From: Hyphomonadaceae bacterium
GTDB taxonomy: Bacteria; Pseudomonadota; Alphaproteobacteria; Caulobacterales; Aquidulcibacteraceae
Assembly (NCBI GenBank): GCA_009773395.1
Contig: WRPI01000004.1
Coordinates: 186,001-250,000 of the forward strand
Reading direction: 5' to 3'
Length of the DNA: 64,000 nt
Below are positions 27,474 to 36,148 of this stretch, one piece after another. How positions within the stretch are numbered: the stretch's first letter is position 1; each line of letters opens with the position of its first letter. A program made the translations under genes and the position numbers. The notes beneath the pieces are model-generated. The model saw nothing but the letters and a program-made list of their open reading frames with translations. It made no database searches and was not told the DNA's origin.

Positions 27474-28187
27474 TTAACAGTTCAGGCTGCACTGCGTTAT
27501 GAATTCGGCACAGTCTTTTTCTAATGTGTCAGTCCAATTTGCAGATTTGGCGAGCATGAGATTTGCTTGTGACGCCAAAATTAGCCCGTCATCGAGTATT
27601 TTCAGATTATTGGCAAATAATGTGGACCCAGAAGTTGTAATATCGACAATTATTTCGGCAACGCCATTGGCCGGAGCGCCTTCGGTTGCGCCATCGCTTT
27701 GCACAAGGCGATAGTCAATTACACCATGTTTTTGAAAAAACTCGGCGCTTAGTCGCGTGAATTTAGTGGCAACCCTTAATCGATGCGAGCGTGATTTTCG
27801 TAATTCACTGGCGACTTCGGACAAATCCGCCATGTTTGCGACGTCTATCCAACCGTTGGGAACAGCGACCACTACATCGGCATTGCCAAAGCCGAGCTTG
27901 GCAATAAATTTTATCAAATCGTCTGTTCTGTCAGATTGCTCACGGATTATGTCTTCGCCGCTTATTCCCAAATGGATTTCGCCAAGAAGTAAAGATTTCG
28001 TGATTTCCGAGGCGGAGAGCAGCCTGATTTCGATATTGGGGAAATTGGAAAATTTAGCCTTATAGCCGCGACTGCCGCCAACTTGGTGCAGCTCAAGGCC
28101 GCGCGCGGACAGCCATTCTTCGCATTGCTCCTTCAAGCGGCCTTTGGATGGAATGCCAAATATCAGTTTTTTATTGGTTTTTGGCAT
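27474..28187 (-). CDS. hisG: ATP phosphoribosyltransferase catalytic subunit, short form
   Basis: A 237-residue HisG that joins ATP and PRPP, the first step of histidine synthesis. It starts LIFGIPSKGRLKEQC and has ISGEDIIRE and DGATEGAPANGVAEIIVDITTSGSTL, the PRPP-binding loop. It lacks the C-terminal regulatory domain of long HisG and therefore requires HisZ, encoded immediately upstream. The hisZ stop and hisG start overlap by one base (TAATG). The operon order is hisS-hisZ-hisG. Confidence 0.95.
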   Translation of the reverse strand: MPKTNKKLIFGIPSKGRLKEQCEEWLSARGLELHQVGGSRGYKAKFSNFPNIEIRLLSASEITKSLLLGEIHLGISGEDIIREQSDRTDDLIKFIAKLGFGNADVVVAVPNGWIDVANMADLSEVASELRKSRSHRLRVATKFTRLSAEFFQKHGVIDYRLVQSDGATEGAPANGVAEIIVDITTSGSTLFANNLKILDDGLILASQANLMLAKSANWTDTLEKDCAEFITQCSLNC

Positions 28188-29299
28188 TATTGAGTATCCA
28201 CGATTCGTTCAGGCCGAATAACAACACCCATAGCCTGCGCCTGGCTTCTGCCTTTGGTTAGCGCAGCAATTAGGCCATCATAACGCCCTCCCGATGCGAT
28301 TGGCGTTTCTCTCTGATTGGAGTAGAAAATATCAAAATTGAAACCCGAATAATACTCAAATCGACCCGATTTACCGACAATTATTTTTGTATTTTCCATA
28401 ATTCCAGGCGTGGCTTTTTCCATCAATTTTAATCGCTTAGCCCAAGCATCTGCCCAATTGCTCAAATCTTCATTCAACTGCTTTGCGATATTTTTTATTT
28501 TCGCAATTGCAGGAACTGGAAAATCATCAATTGCCAAAAGCTCATCAATTGCTCTTGAAAATTTTATGTCTAAGGGCGTTGCAATTGCCCTTTGGGTGCT
28601 GGCTTTCATGCGCTGGGCAATTTCGCGTGGTCCGCGGGCGAAACCGGTTTGAAAATCGGCATTTTCAATGAATTTTTGCACTTCGGCTGTCGCGGCGTCG
28701 TCATCGAGCTTGAGCAAGGACATGCCAAGCTCAGTTGGTGGCGGCTTTTTTGGGTTGCAGGCGAATGCCAAAGCACGACGCAATGCTTGCGGGCTCTTGG
28801 CGACGTCTAATAAATATTGATTCCAAGGCTCGGGGATATGCGCGCCATCTAATAATTTCGGAATTAATCCACCATCGCTGAACTCAATGGCAAGCTCATT
28901 CTTTTTACCAGTTTGAGCAGTTCCAAGCGCCGCCAAAAATACTTCGACATCCACCGCAATTTCATCTTGCGGACCAAATTTTTCGATACCAATTTGGTTA
29001 AATTCAACCGCGCGATTTTCATGTGCGGGGCTTGCCCGAAATACGGTCCCCTCGCATAAATAGGTCACTGCCGTGTTTTTGGCCTCATTTAGATATTTAA
29101 GCGCTGCTGCAATTGTCAAATCGGCGCGCAGGCATAATTCCTCGCCATCAGGTGACATGGCAAAATAAAGGCGCGACCTAAGACTTTCACCTGCCATTTC
29201 GAGCACAATCGAAGCTGGCAGAAGGCTGGGTAAATTAACCCATTCGCCGCCAGAGCCCGCGAGAATTTCCCTGATTTTGATGTTTTTTGACTGACCCAT
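28187..29299 (-). CDS. hisZ: ATP phosphoribosyltransferase regulatory subunit
   Basis: A 370-residue HisRS-like protein with class II synthetase folds: SPDGEELCLRADLTIAAA, YLCEGTVFRASP, EFNQIGIEKFG and the C-terminal ASGGRYDGLIAAL. It has no anticodon domain, and HisZ has no aminoacylation activity; it activates short HisG and gives histidine feedback. The ATG at 29299 gives MGQSKNIKIREIL; 13 further codons in frame would overlap the end of hisS. The hisZ-hisG pairing with hisS directly upstream fits an origin of hisZ from a synthetase. Confidence 0.93.
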   Translation of the reverse strand: MGQSKNIKIREILAGSGGEWVNLPSLLPASIVLEMAGESLRSRLYFAMSPDGEELCLRADLTIAAALKYLNEAKNTAVTYLCEGTVFRASPAHENRAVEFNQIGIEKFGPQDEIAVDVEVFLAALGTAQTGKKNELAIEFSDGGLIPKLLDGAHIPEPWNQYLLDVAKSPQALRRALAFACNPKKPPPTELGMSLLKLDDDAATAEVQKFIENADFQTGFARGPREIAQRMKASTQRAIATPLDIKFSRAIDELLAIDDFPVPAIAKIKNIAKQLNEDLSNWADAWAKRLKLMEKATPGIMENTKIIVGKSGRFEYYSGFNFDIFYSNQRETPIASGGRYDGLIAALTKGRSQAQAMGVVIRPERIVDTQ

Positions 29300-29300
29300 T

Positions 29301-30788
29301 TTATTTATTTGCGGCCAACATGGCATTGACTTCGGCAACCAAATCCGTGCGCGCGACTTCTTTTTGGGCTGGCCTTTCGGCGCGCCAAGCTGAATTATCC
29401 TCTATTGATTGCGCCAACCTAGCACCTAATTTCAAGTCTTTGAGCGTTATTGTGCCTTTTTCACGCTCGTTTGAACCCTCAATAACCACTAATGGTGCAG
29501 CACGCCTGTCCGCATATTTCATTTGCGCTTTCATGCCTGACGCACCCAAATATACTTCAGCCGCAATTCCGCCGGCACGTAATTCTTGCGCCATTTTGAA
29601 ATAATTTGCGATATAATCATTATCAAGGCACAAAATTATTACAGGACCTTCGGGCGCAATTGGTTTGTTGCCAGCACATTCAAGTGCCGCCATCAATCGC
29701 GATACCCCAATTGAATAGCCAGTTGCCGGAACCCGCTCGCGCCTGAATCGCATAACCAAATCATCATATCGACCGCCAGAGCCAATCGAGCCAAACCTTA
29801 CACTTCGCCCGTTTTCATCTTTGGTTTCGCGTAAATAATCAGTTTCAAAAACGGTTCCCGTATAATATTCTAGGCCGCGAACAATGGCGGGGTCAAATTC
29901 GGCATTGCTGGATTTGACGCCTAAACTCGTGAGAGTGGCATCTATTTTCGCCAATTCTTCAAGCGCTTCATTACCCAAAATATTGCCGCCGATGACAACT
30001 GAAAGCGCATCGAGTGTAGCGGCTCTGCTGTCGCGCCTTGTTCGGGTGAAAGCGAGTATTTTGTCAATTTGTGAAGGGTTTAGGTTCGCGCCATGCGTAA
30101 AATCGCCCGACGGATCTTTACGGCCAGCGCCAAGCAAGTCAGTTACGCCAGTTTCGCCCAAGCGATCCAATTTGTCGATTGCGCGCATTATCACTAGCCT
30201 TGACGAAATATCATCAACATTCACGCCAACTTCTTGCAATAATCCATCAAGCAATTTGCGGTTCGAAACTTTCATGCAATAATCAGCATTGCCAATTCCA
30301 GCGGCTTCAAGCGCAGCCCCGCCCATGGCAATAATCTCAGCGTCGGCTTCGGGTCTCGCCGAACCGACTGTATCGGCATCACATTGCCAAAACTCACGAT
30401 AACGTCCGGGGCCAGGTTTTTCGTTGCGCCAAACTGGACCAGCAGCGCTTCGACGAAATGGTTTAGGCAGGCTATCCCAATGTTCCGCCACAAACCTTGC
30501 CAGTGGTGCAGTAAGATCATACCGCAGCGACATCCATTGATCGTCATCGTCTTGCAGCGAAAACACCCCTGCATTGGGCCTGTCATCATCGGGCAAAAAT
30601 TTGCCAAGACAATCGGAATATTCCATTGCGCCAGTTTCAAGCGGCTCAAAACCCCATGCTTTATAAGTCGTCATAATTGCGCTTATAATGCTTTGCGAAT
30701 TTGCAAGGACATCGACACGAATATCGTTAAAGCCGCGCGGCCTACGGGCTATTGGGGGGAGTGCTTTTTTGTCTTTTTCTTCTTGCAT
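29301..30788 (-). CDS. hisS: Histidyl-tRNA synthetase
   Basis: A 495-residue class II aminoacyl-tRNA synthetase. Motif 1 lies around PRGFNDIRVD to FEPLETGAMEYSD; motif 2 is PVWRNEKPGPGRYREFWQCD; the histidine-binding ARGLEYYTGTVFET equivalent is VRGLEYYTGTVFETD; motif 3 is GSGGRYDDL with GYSIGVSRLM. The C-terminal alpha/beta anticodon domain follows from about 400. It heads the hisS-hisZ-hisG operon and is divergent from the OmpA-type gene. The length is longer than the roughly 420 of E. coli HisRS and resembles alphaproteobacterial forms. Confidence 0.96.
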   Translation of the reverse strand: MQEEKDKKALPPIARRPRGFNDIRVDVLANSQSIISAIMTTYKAWGFEPLETGAMEYSDCLGKFLPDDDRPNAGVFSLQDDDDQWMSLRYDLTAPLARFVAEHWDSLPKPFRRSAAGPVWRNEKPGPGRYREFWQCDADTVGSARPEADAEIIAMGGAALEAAGIGNADYCMKVSNRKLLDGLLQEVGVNVDDISSRLVIMRAIDKLDRLGETGVTDLLGAGRKDPSGDFTHGANLNPSQIDKILAFTRTRRDSRAATLDALSVVIGGNILGNEALEELAKIDATLTSLGVKSSNAEFDPAIVRGLEYYTGTVFETDYLRETKDENGRSVRFGSIGSGGRYDDLVMRFRRERVPATGYSIGVSRLMAALECAGNKPIAPEGPVIILCLDNDYIANYFKMAQELRAGGIAAEVYLGASGMKAQMKYADRRAAPLVVIEGSNEREKGTITLKDLKLGARLAQSIEDNSAWRAERPAQKEVARTDLVAEVNAMLAANK

Positions 30789-30924
30789 GATTGCCTATTT
30801 TGACACTATTGGTGCTTTTAACTGCGTGGTTTCGCATCTGGTCGCCTTATACGGCGTGACGCTATATCAAACAATTGCTAATTGCGCAAAACACGACAAA
30901 AACAAGATTGGTTCGGCATAGAAC

Positions 30925-31728
30925 ATGAGCGAAAAAGCAAAAATAAAAAAGCGAGCCGTTGCGATTGGCATTGTGGGACTGGTCAGCTTCATGGGAGTAG
31001 CAACCACGGGTCTGGTTATCGCAATTGGAGCAAAAGCGCCCAAAGCAGATTCTGTCAGTGTAGAAATTGATTGGGCGGCTTTGGCAAATGCCAAATTGCT
31101 GCAAACCAGGCATGATTTTGCGATCGCCAGCTTCAACTCTGGAATGATTAAACTAAGTGGCAATGCGCCCGATGCTCAAACCAGAACTCGGGCTTTCGAA
31201 ATTGCCAGACGCGCAATTATTGCCGCTATGTCGGTTGATAAATCAGATCAAAAGCGTGCGATAAAGGCGTTTGAAAATAACATCACCATAAATGGCGAAA
31301 AAATGGACGACGTTCGCGACGCCTTAACAACTCTGCCTACAAGCCCACAGGCGAATGATTGCCAAACTGCCTATGATATTTTGTTGGCTGGCCATGTTGT
31401 GAATTTCTCATCGGGCAGCGCTATTATCGCAAATGATTCCAAGCCATTACTTAGCGCGCTCTCGGCGATTGCTGTGCGGTGCGTGAATTATCGAGTGGAA
31501 GTCGGCGGTCATACTGATTCCCAAGGTGACACATTTGCTAATCAACAGCTATCCGAACGCCGCGCGCAAGCAGTTGCTGACTTTTTAGTTGGAAATGGGG
31601 TTCGGGCCACACAATTAACAGTGCTGGGCTATGGCGAAAGCAAACCAATTGACGCAAGTGCAACTGCTGCTGCGGATGCAAAAAACCGTAGGATAGAATT
31701 CAAAATTAGTGAAACTGGCATTCGGTAA
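30925..31728 (+). CDS. BON/OmpA-domain envelope protein
   Basis: A 267-residue protein with an N-terminal membrane span (VAIGIVGLVSFMGVATTGLVIAIG, about 12-35), a BON-like middle (about 60-130, with IKLSGNAPDAQTRT and ITINGEKMDD) and a C-terminal OmpA-type peptidoglycan-binding domain (VNFSSGSAII at about 155, then VGGHTDSQGD and LSERRAQAVADFL, ending GYGESKPI and KNRRIEFKI). It should anchor to the inner membrane and bind peptidoglycan, like ArfA-type or BON-OmpA proteins. It is divergent from hisS and stands alone. Confidence 0.82.
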   Translation: MSEKAKIKKRAVAIGIVGLVSFMGVATTGLVIAIGAKAPKADSVSVEIDWAALANAKLLQTRHDFAIASFNSGMIKLSGNAPDAQTRTRAFEIARRAIIAAMSVDKSDQKRAIKAFENNITINGEKMDDVRDALTTLPTSPQANDCQTAYDILLAGHVVNFSSGSAIIANDSKPLLSALSAIAVRCVNYRVEVGGHTDSQGDTFANQQLSERRAQAVADFLVGNGVRATQLTVLGYGESKPIDASATAAADAKNRRIEFKISETGIR

Positions 31729-31738
31729 AAATTGTAAT

Positions 31739-31873
31739 TTATTGTGATTTTGAAATATTATGACGCTCTATAGACGGTGCGATGCTTGAATAATTTGATA
31801 ATATAAGTGCGGCTGCGGTTATCACGGCAGCAAAAAAAATTGCAATTGCTTGTGCTAATTTGACTCGTCTCAT
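31739..31873 (-). CDS. Possible 44-residue single-span membrane protein
   Basis: An ATG at 31873 opens 44 codons ending in TAA at 31739, starting MRRVKLAQAIAIFFAAVITA, with a hydrophobic stretch and a polar Ser/Lys tail. The start has only a weak GGAA ribosome site. It fills the gap between the OmpA-type gene and dsbD, and no better gene fits there. I do not recognise it, and it may be chance. Confidence 0.35.
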   Translation of the reverse strand: MRRVKLAQAIAIFFAAVITAAALILSNYSSIAPSIERHNISKSQ

Positions 31874-31901
31874 GGTTCCATACTTTGATAATCAACAAAG
31901 C

Positions 31902-31927
31902 TAGAGTGGTGGACATCCAACGCTCTA
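31902..31927. repeat. Minimal palindrome related to the element ends (copy D)
   Basis: TAGAGTGGTGG (31902-31912) and CCAACGCTCTA (31917-31927) are inverted with two mismatches over ACAT. The right half matches the end of the 57.18-57.34 kb element (AACGCTCTA preceded by GACATC). It lies one base after the dsbD-type stop codon. It looks like two element ends joined without an interior. Confidence 0.6.
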
Positions 31928-31928
31928 T

Positions 31929-34007
31929 TCAACCAATCCCATCAACAACCGCGTCGGGCGTCAAAATTTGCGGCAAAACAATTGGTTCCGATGCGCTTGG
32001 TTTGTAAATAAGATACAATGGAACTCCCAAACGTCCATGTGACGAAAGCGCGCGCGTTATTTCGTCATTGCGATTGGTCCAATCGGCGACCAAATAAACA
32101 ACGTTGCTTTTTGTCATTGCGCGGCGAACTCGCGGATTTTCAAACACCAGTTTTTCATTGGCTTTGCATGTGATGCACCAATCAGCAGTGAAATTCACGA
32201 AAACCGTTTTCCCCTGTCCAATGGCGGATTGCACAGCTGCTTCGGACCAAGCATTTGCATTATTTTGCTTCATATCAACAGCTCGGTGGCCTAAATTAAA
32301 GCCGAGCAAGCTGAAAATGGTTAGGAAAATGAATCCAGTAGCCGCAGCAATTTTAATTATTTTTGGGCGATTTTGCGTCCGTGCAATTCGCCACAAAAGA
32401 AGCAGACTTATTGTTCCAATGGCTAAGTAAATCCCCAAGACGCCACTTATTTTGCCCAAAACCCAAATTAACCAAGCAGCAGTCAAGAACATCGGAATCG
32501 CCAAAATTTGCTTCAGCTTTTCCATCCAAGGCCCAGGTTTGGGCAAAAATTTGAGCGCGTTTGGTGCAAAAGTCAGTGCGGCAAATGGAAAAGCAAACCC
32601 AATCCCCAATGAAACAAAAACTGCCATACCAACCAGTGCGCTTTGGGTTGCGGCAAACCCTAAGGCTGCGCCCATAAATGGCGCTGTGCAGGGCGAAGCT
32701 ACCGCGACCGCCAATGTTCCTGAAAAAAAGGCACCGAGATTGCCGGGCTTTTGCGTGAAGCGCGAACCAAGATTTTGCAGCCCGCCAAATTCAAATAGCC
32801 CAAGAAGATTAAGGCCAAGCGCGCTAATTACAATTGCCATAATGAACAAAAAACTCGGATCTTGTAATTGGAAGCCCCAGCCAATTGATTGGCCACTTGC
32901 TTTTATCGCGTAAATTACACCACCCAAAATGCTGAACGTGGTAATTACTCCAATAGCATAATGAATGCCATATTTGCGCGCCACGCTTGGGTTTCCATGC
33001 GCGATTTTGGTTAAACCAAAGATCTTCATTGCCAAAATCGGGAACACGCACGGCATTAGATTGAGTATCAAACCACCCAAAAACGCTGCTAATGAAGCAG
33101 TGATTAGCCCGCGCCAATCAATCGCTGCGCTGGGCTTTTGGCCGCTTACGCCCGCCATAAATTCACCGAATGGCGCCAAAATTTCTAAAGCAGTTTGCGT
33201 TCCGTTTTTTTCAATTACCACCACTCCGCCAATTTCTGCGGGCAGTGATTTTGGAATGGAGGGTGATTTTTTTAGGCTAAGGCTAAAGCCATTTTGGCCA
33301 AATTCGAGGGACTGCTCGGCGGCGTGGTCAATAAATGCGCCACCACTAATTTCATACGGGTAAAAATAGGCAGATTTAGCCCCCTTTGCGGCATCACCTG
33401 CAAATCCAATCTGCAATGAATTGCCAGTGTCTGAAATTGCTGCGCGGCCCGCAAATAGTGAAGGTAAGGCGTTAAGTGCGGCTTGAATTTCACTCGCATT
33501 GGCGCTTGGCACACTGGCTTCGCCAATCTTAACAATAATTTTCAACTCGCTGCTACCGGGAATGCAGATGTCTTTGCATTCAAGCCAATCAACCTTTGCC
33601 GAAAGTTCAACTGAGCCTAAAGCGTGGTTTTGGGGAATTCTTACCTCAATTGGGAAGATTGCACGTTCGCTATAACCATAATTCACAAAGTCGCCATAGG
33701 GTATTTGTGACGGCGTTGGCCATTTAATTGGGCCAATCATAACGCCGCTTGGCGCTGTCCATTCAATACGGGTTGCATCGCCAACGTCACCGGGGTTGCG
33801 CCAATAAGTATGCCAATCGGGCGCAATTTCCTGCACCAATGCAATGTGAAAAACTTCGCCAGCTCTCACGGTTTCGCGTTCGGAAATCAGGCTCACATTT
33901 ACATTGTTTGATGATGGCATTTGAGCCGCAGCGATTTGTGGGCAAAGCGCAAGCACAAAAAATAAGCACAGTGAAAAAAGTTTTCGCAATTGGCGCTGCA
34001 TATCCAT
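31929..34007 (-). CDS. DsbD/ScsB-type thiol:disulfide reductase
   Basis: A 692-residue membrane protein with a signal peptide, an N-terminal periplasmic domain (to about 285; DWHTYWRNPGDVGDATRIEW with Cys pair ECKDICIP, typical of the ScsB/DsbD-like N domain), a membrane core of about eight spans (LNLMPCVFPILAMKIF and AVASPCTAPFMGAA hold the redox cysteines) and a C-terminal thioredoxin domain with the active site DWCITCKANEK. It carries electrons from cytoplasmic thioredoxin to periplasmic thiols. The specific oxidised partner, whether DsbC-like or copper-related, is unknown. No RBS is clear at the first ATG (34007); 34001 is an equal alternative. Confidence 0.88.
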   Translation of the reverse strand: MDMQRQLRKLFSLCLFFVLALCPQIAAAQMPSSNNVNVSLISERETVRAGEVFHIALVQEIAPDWHTYWRNPGDVGDATRIEWTAPSGVMIGPIKWPTPSQIPYGDFVNYGYSERAIFPIEVRIPQNHALGSVELSAKVDWLECKDICIPGSSELKIIVKIGEASVPSANASEIQAALNALPSLFAGRAAISDTGNSLQIGFAGDAAKGAKSAYFYPYEISGGAFIDHAAEQSLEFGQNGFSLSLKKSPSIPKSLPAEIGGVVVIEKNGTQTALEILAPFGEFMAGVSGQKPSAAIDWRGLITASLAAFLGGLILNLMPCVFPILAMKIFGLTKIAHGNPSVARKYGIHYAIGVITTFSILGGVIYAIKASGQSIGWGFQLQDPSFLFIMAIVISALGLNLLGLFEFGGLQNLGSRFTQKPGNLGAFFSGTLAVAVASPCTAPFMGAALGFAATQSALVGMAVFVSLGIGFAFPFAALTFAPNALKFLPKPGPWMEKLKQILAIPMFLTAAWLIWVLGKISGVLGIYLAIGTISLLLLWRIARTQNRPKIIKIAAATGFIFLTIFSLLGFNLGHRAVDMKQNNANAWSEAAVQSAIGQGKTVFVNFTADWCITCKANEKLVFENPRVRRAMTKSNVVYLVADWTNRNDEITRALSSHGRLGVPLYLIYKPSASEPIVLPQILTPDAVVDGIG

Positions 34008-34113
34008 GAAGCATTAATAGCCGAGCAAGTCGCAATAATCTATGAATATTCGTGTAAAATTAGTGCTAGTGTTTGCTTTTGACAAAACTGTAAATGCTGA
34101 ATAGTATCGAACT

Positions 34114-34566
34114 GTGAGCATGCTTCCAAAACAGCCAAATTGGTGGTTCGATGATATTATCATCGGGCGATCCTATGAATTTGGGATTGGCGAAATAACA
34201 GCCGACGACATAGCTATGTTTCACGAAAAATTTGCGCCGAACTTGCCATTAAAGCAATCGGAAATTGGATTGGAACATCGTGGCCCACGAGCCGCCGAAA
34301 GCCATATATACGCGATATGGCGCAAAATGCTATTTGACGAAACCCGCACTTGGCCCATAATAAAGCGTATGACGCAGGATAATTTGCGCTTCTACAAAGC
34401 CTGTTATGCAGGCGATAAATTAAGCGTGATGCTGAATTTCTTGACCGTAGAAGATAGAGGCCAAGACGGAGTTTTAACCGCAAATCACGAAATAATTGAC
34501 CAAGACGGCTTGTTGGTTATGGGAGTGTTAACCCGAACATCAATGGCAAAACGCCCTAAGGAATGA
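34114..34566 (+). CDS. MaoC-like hot-dog protein lacking the usual active-site histidine
   Basis: A 150-residue protein with the MaoC fold pattern: WWFDDIIIGRSYEFGIGEITADDIAMFHEKFAP, and the C-terminal VMLNFLTVEDRGQDG beta strands. In typical MaoC hydratases the D-x4-H motif follows as a QPFH/NPLH type loop; here it reads NLPL, so the histidine is absent. It may therefore be a non-catalytic binder or a different hot-dog enzyme. The start is GTG at 34114 or ATG at 34120. It ends 3 bp before the next, unknown, gene and is probably co-transcribed. Confidence 0.68.
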   Translation: MSMLPKQPNWWFDDIIIGRSYEFGIGEITADDIAMFHEKFAPNLPLKQSEIGLEHRGPRAAESHIYAIWRKMLFDETRTWPIIKRMTQDNLRFYKACYAGDKLSVMLNFLTVEDRGQDGVLTANHEIIDQDGLLVMGVLTRTSMAKRPKE

Positions 34567-34569
34567 AGA

Positions 34570-36063
34570 ATGTATAAGAAAATCCAATTATTTTTCGCTT
34601 TCTTTTCTACTTTGATTTCTTTGGTAATAATCCAACCCGCGAATGCGCAAGACATATTTTCCAATCCGTTTATGACAAGTGAAGCGATCATTGCCTCGCG
34701 CACAGACACCCAAAATGCCCGAACTAAAGTAGTTTATGAAGTGACAACTGAAACTGAGCGTGGAACCGAAATTCAGGAAAGAGTTTTCTTTTTGTCAACT
34801 GATTGGGCGGCAGTAAGGTCCGAGGAGTCCACTCGATTATTTGATTTTCGTCTAAATCGCTTGTTTCAGTTAGATGGTGCTGCAAATAAGTTTTTGTCTT
34901 CAAACCTTGTTGCCGAACCAATGTTCAGGGTTCTTGAAAGGCAAAATAGAAATTATCTTAATACACTGCTCACAAATGCGGGACCGCACATGAAACTGGA
35001 TTTCTGCGACGTTGATGCCGAACTTGGTGTATATGTGGGTGAGCAAAACCAGGCACCCGCGATAAGATTCGCAAAGCGTGCCGGAACAACCAGATTTTTC
35101 TGTGGTAATAACGAGATGGGTTCATTTGTAACTGATGAGCGCACGACAGCTGTTCCGAGTTTTTGGCCAGCATTGGCGCAATCTTTGAATATCCACCCGC
35201 GGATGATTTCGGAAATGAAAGCCACAAATCAATATCCTTCTAGTTTGGAAACCAGATTCAAGCGCGTAGGAACCGCATTTGTAAAAACCAAGTTTCGGTT
35301 GAAGTCGATTGAGATAGTTTCGGAGCCCTACCCGTTAAATGCGCGATTCGTGAACGCGACAGCAACGTATCTTGATAGTTTCACCAGAGCGACCTTTTCT
35401 CAGACCGCCAATTCTGCGATTGTTGGTGAAATTGAGGGCAAAGCGCGAACTTGGGAACAGTGGAACCAATTTATAGAAGCGGAAATACAAAGAAGCGGTA
35501 GAGCTGAGGCCGCACTGAACGTTTTTGTCGGTTATGCAATGTATCCCGAAAGAGTCGCTCCTTGTTTCGCGGGGCAAATGTCGCCAAGTTGTGGTTTGCT
35601 TAAAGAACTACATGTTTTGAAAACTCAAAGTGCCTCGCTAGGCGCATTAGTGGCATTAGTAAATGCAAAAACCAAACAGACAAAATTACGCGCGATTGAT
35701 TCAGTTGCTCTGGCTGCGGCTGAGCCAAATTTTCCACATCCAGTTTTAGGCGCGTCTCTTAGCCTTTTGTTAGAAGAAGGCGATGATGAAATAATCGCTT
35801 ATGCAAGGTCAAAAGGGGTATATGTCAATCCGCGTGAAACCCAAATGAACTCAATTGCGGCCTATCCTTACACGCCGTCATATTGGGTCGATTTGGCGGA
35901 TGGATATCTAGCAGGATATCACATAAACGAGGCAATGTTGTTGATTGAAATCGCCGCCAGTTTGCCAGTTAATGGAAGCCGAAGCGGTTATGAGGCTTTA
36001 GATCAGAAGCGTGCATTGACAAGAAGAATCAAAGCTGACTTCCCACAATTTTTCCTAAACTAA
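34570..36063 (+). CDS. Unrecognised exported protein
   Basis: I do not recognise this 497-residue protein. It has a clear signal peptide (about residues 1-27, ending in IQPANAQDIF, cleaved after ANA) and so is secreted. The mature part has beta-like segments to about residue 220 (FFLSTDWAAVRSEEST and SFVTDERTTAVP) and a helical, possibly repeat-rich C-terminal half (about 290-490). Six cysteines are present, two close together in the region CFAGQMSPSCGLL. It is 3 bp downstream of the MaoC-like gene, with no other informative neighbour. Its base composition is close to its neighbours. Confidence 0.8.
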   Translation: MYKKIQLFFAFFSTLISLVIIQPANAQDIFSNPFMTSEAIIASRTDTQNARTKVVYEVTTETERGTEIQERVFFLSTDWAAVRSEESTRLFDFRLNRLFQLDGAANKFLSSNLVAEPMFRVLERQNRNYLNTLLTNAGPHMKLDFCDVDAELGVYVGEQNQAPAIRFAKRAGTTRFFCGNNEMGSFVTDERTTAVPSFWPALAQSLNIHPRMISEMKATNQYPSSLETRFKRVGTAFVKTKFRLKSIEIVSEPYPLNARFVNATATYLDSFTRATFSQTANSAIVGEIEGKARTWEQWNQFIEAEIQRSGRAEAALNVFVGYAMYPERVAPCFAGQMSPSCGLLKELHVLKTQSASLGALVALVNAKTKQTKLRAIDSVALAAAEPNFPHPVLGASLSLLLEEGDDEIIAYARSKGVYVNPRETQMNSIAAYPYTPSYWVDLADGYLAGYHINEAMLLIEIAASLPVNGSRSGYEALDQKRALTRRIKADFPQFFLN

Positions 36064-36096
36064 AAACTAATGAAACATCTAAGGCATCAAGAGATC

Positions 36097-36124
36097 AAAA
36101 AAAAGCGGCTCATCGCTGAGCCGC
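36097..36124 (-). terminator. Rho-independent terminator for the SapC gene
   Basis: On the minus strand GCGGCTCA, loop gcga, TGAGCCGC forms a perfect 8-bp stem (36105-36124) followed by eight T residues (36097-36104). It lies 25 bases past the SapC stop. The preceding plus-strand gene may share it, since its stop is about 40 bases away, but the U-tract favours the minus strand. Confidence 0.85.
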
Positions 36125-36148
36125 CCAATTCATTGTGACAATTGCGTT

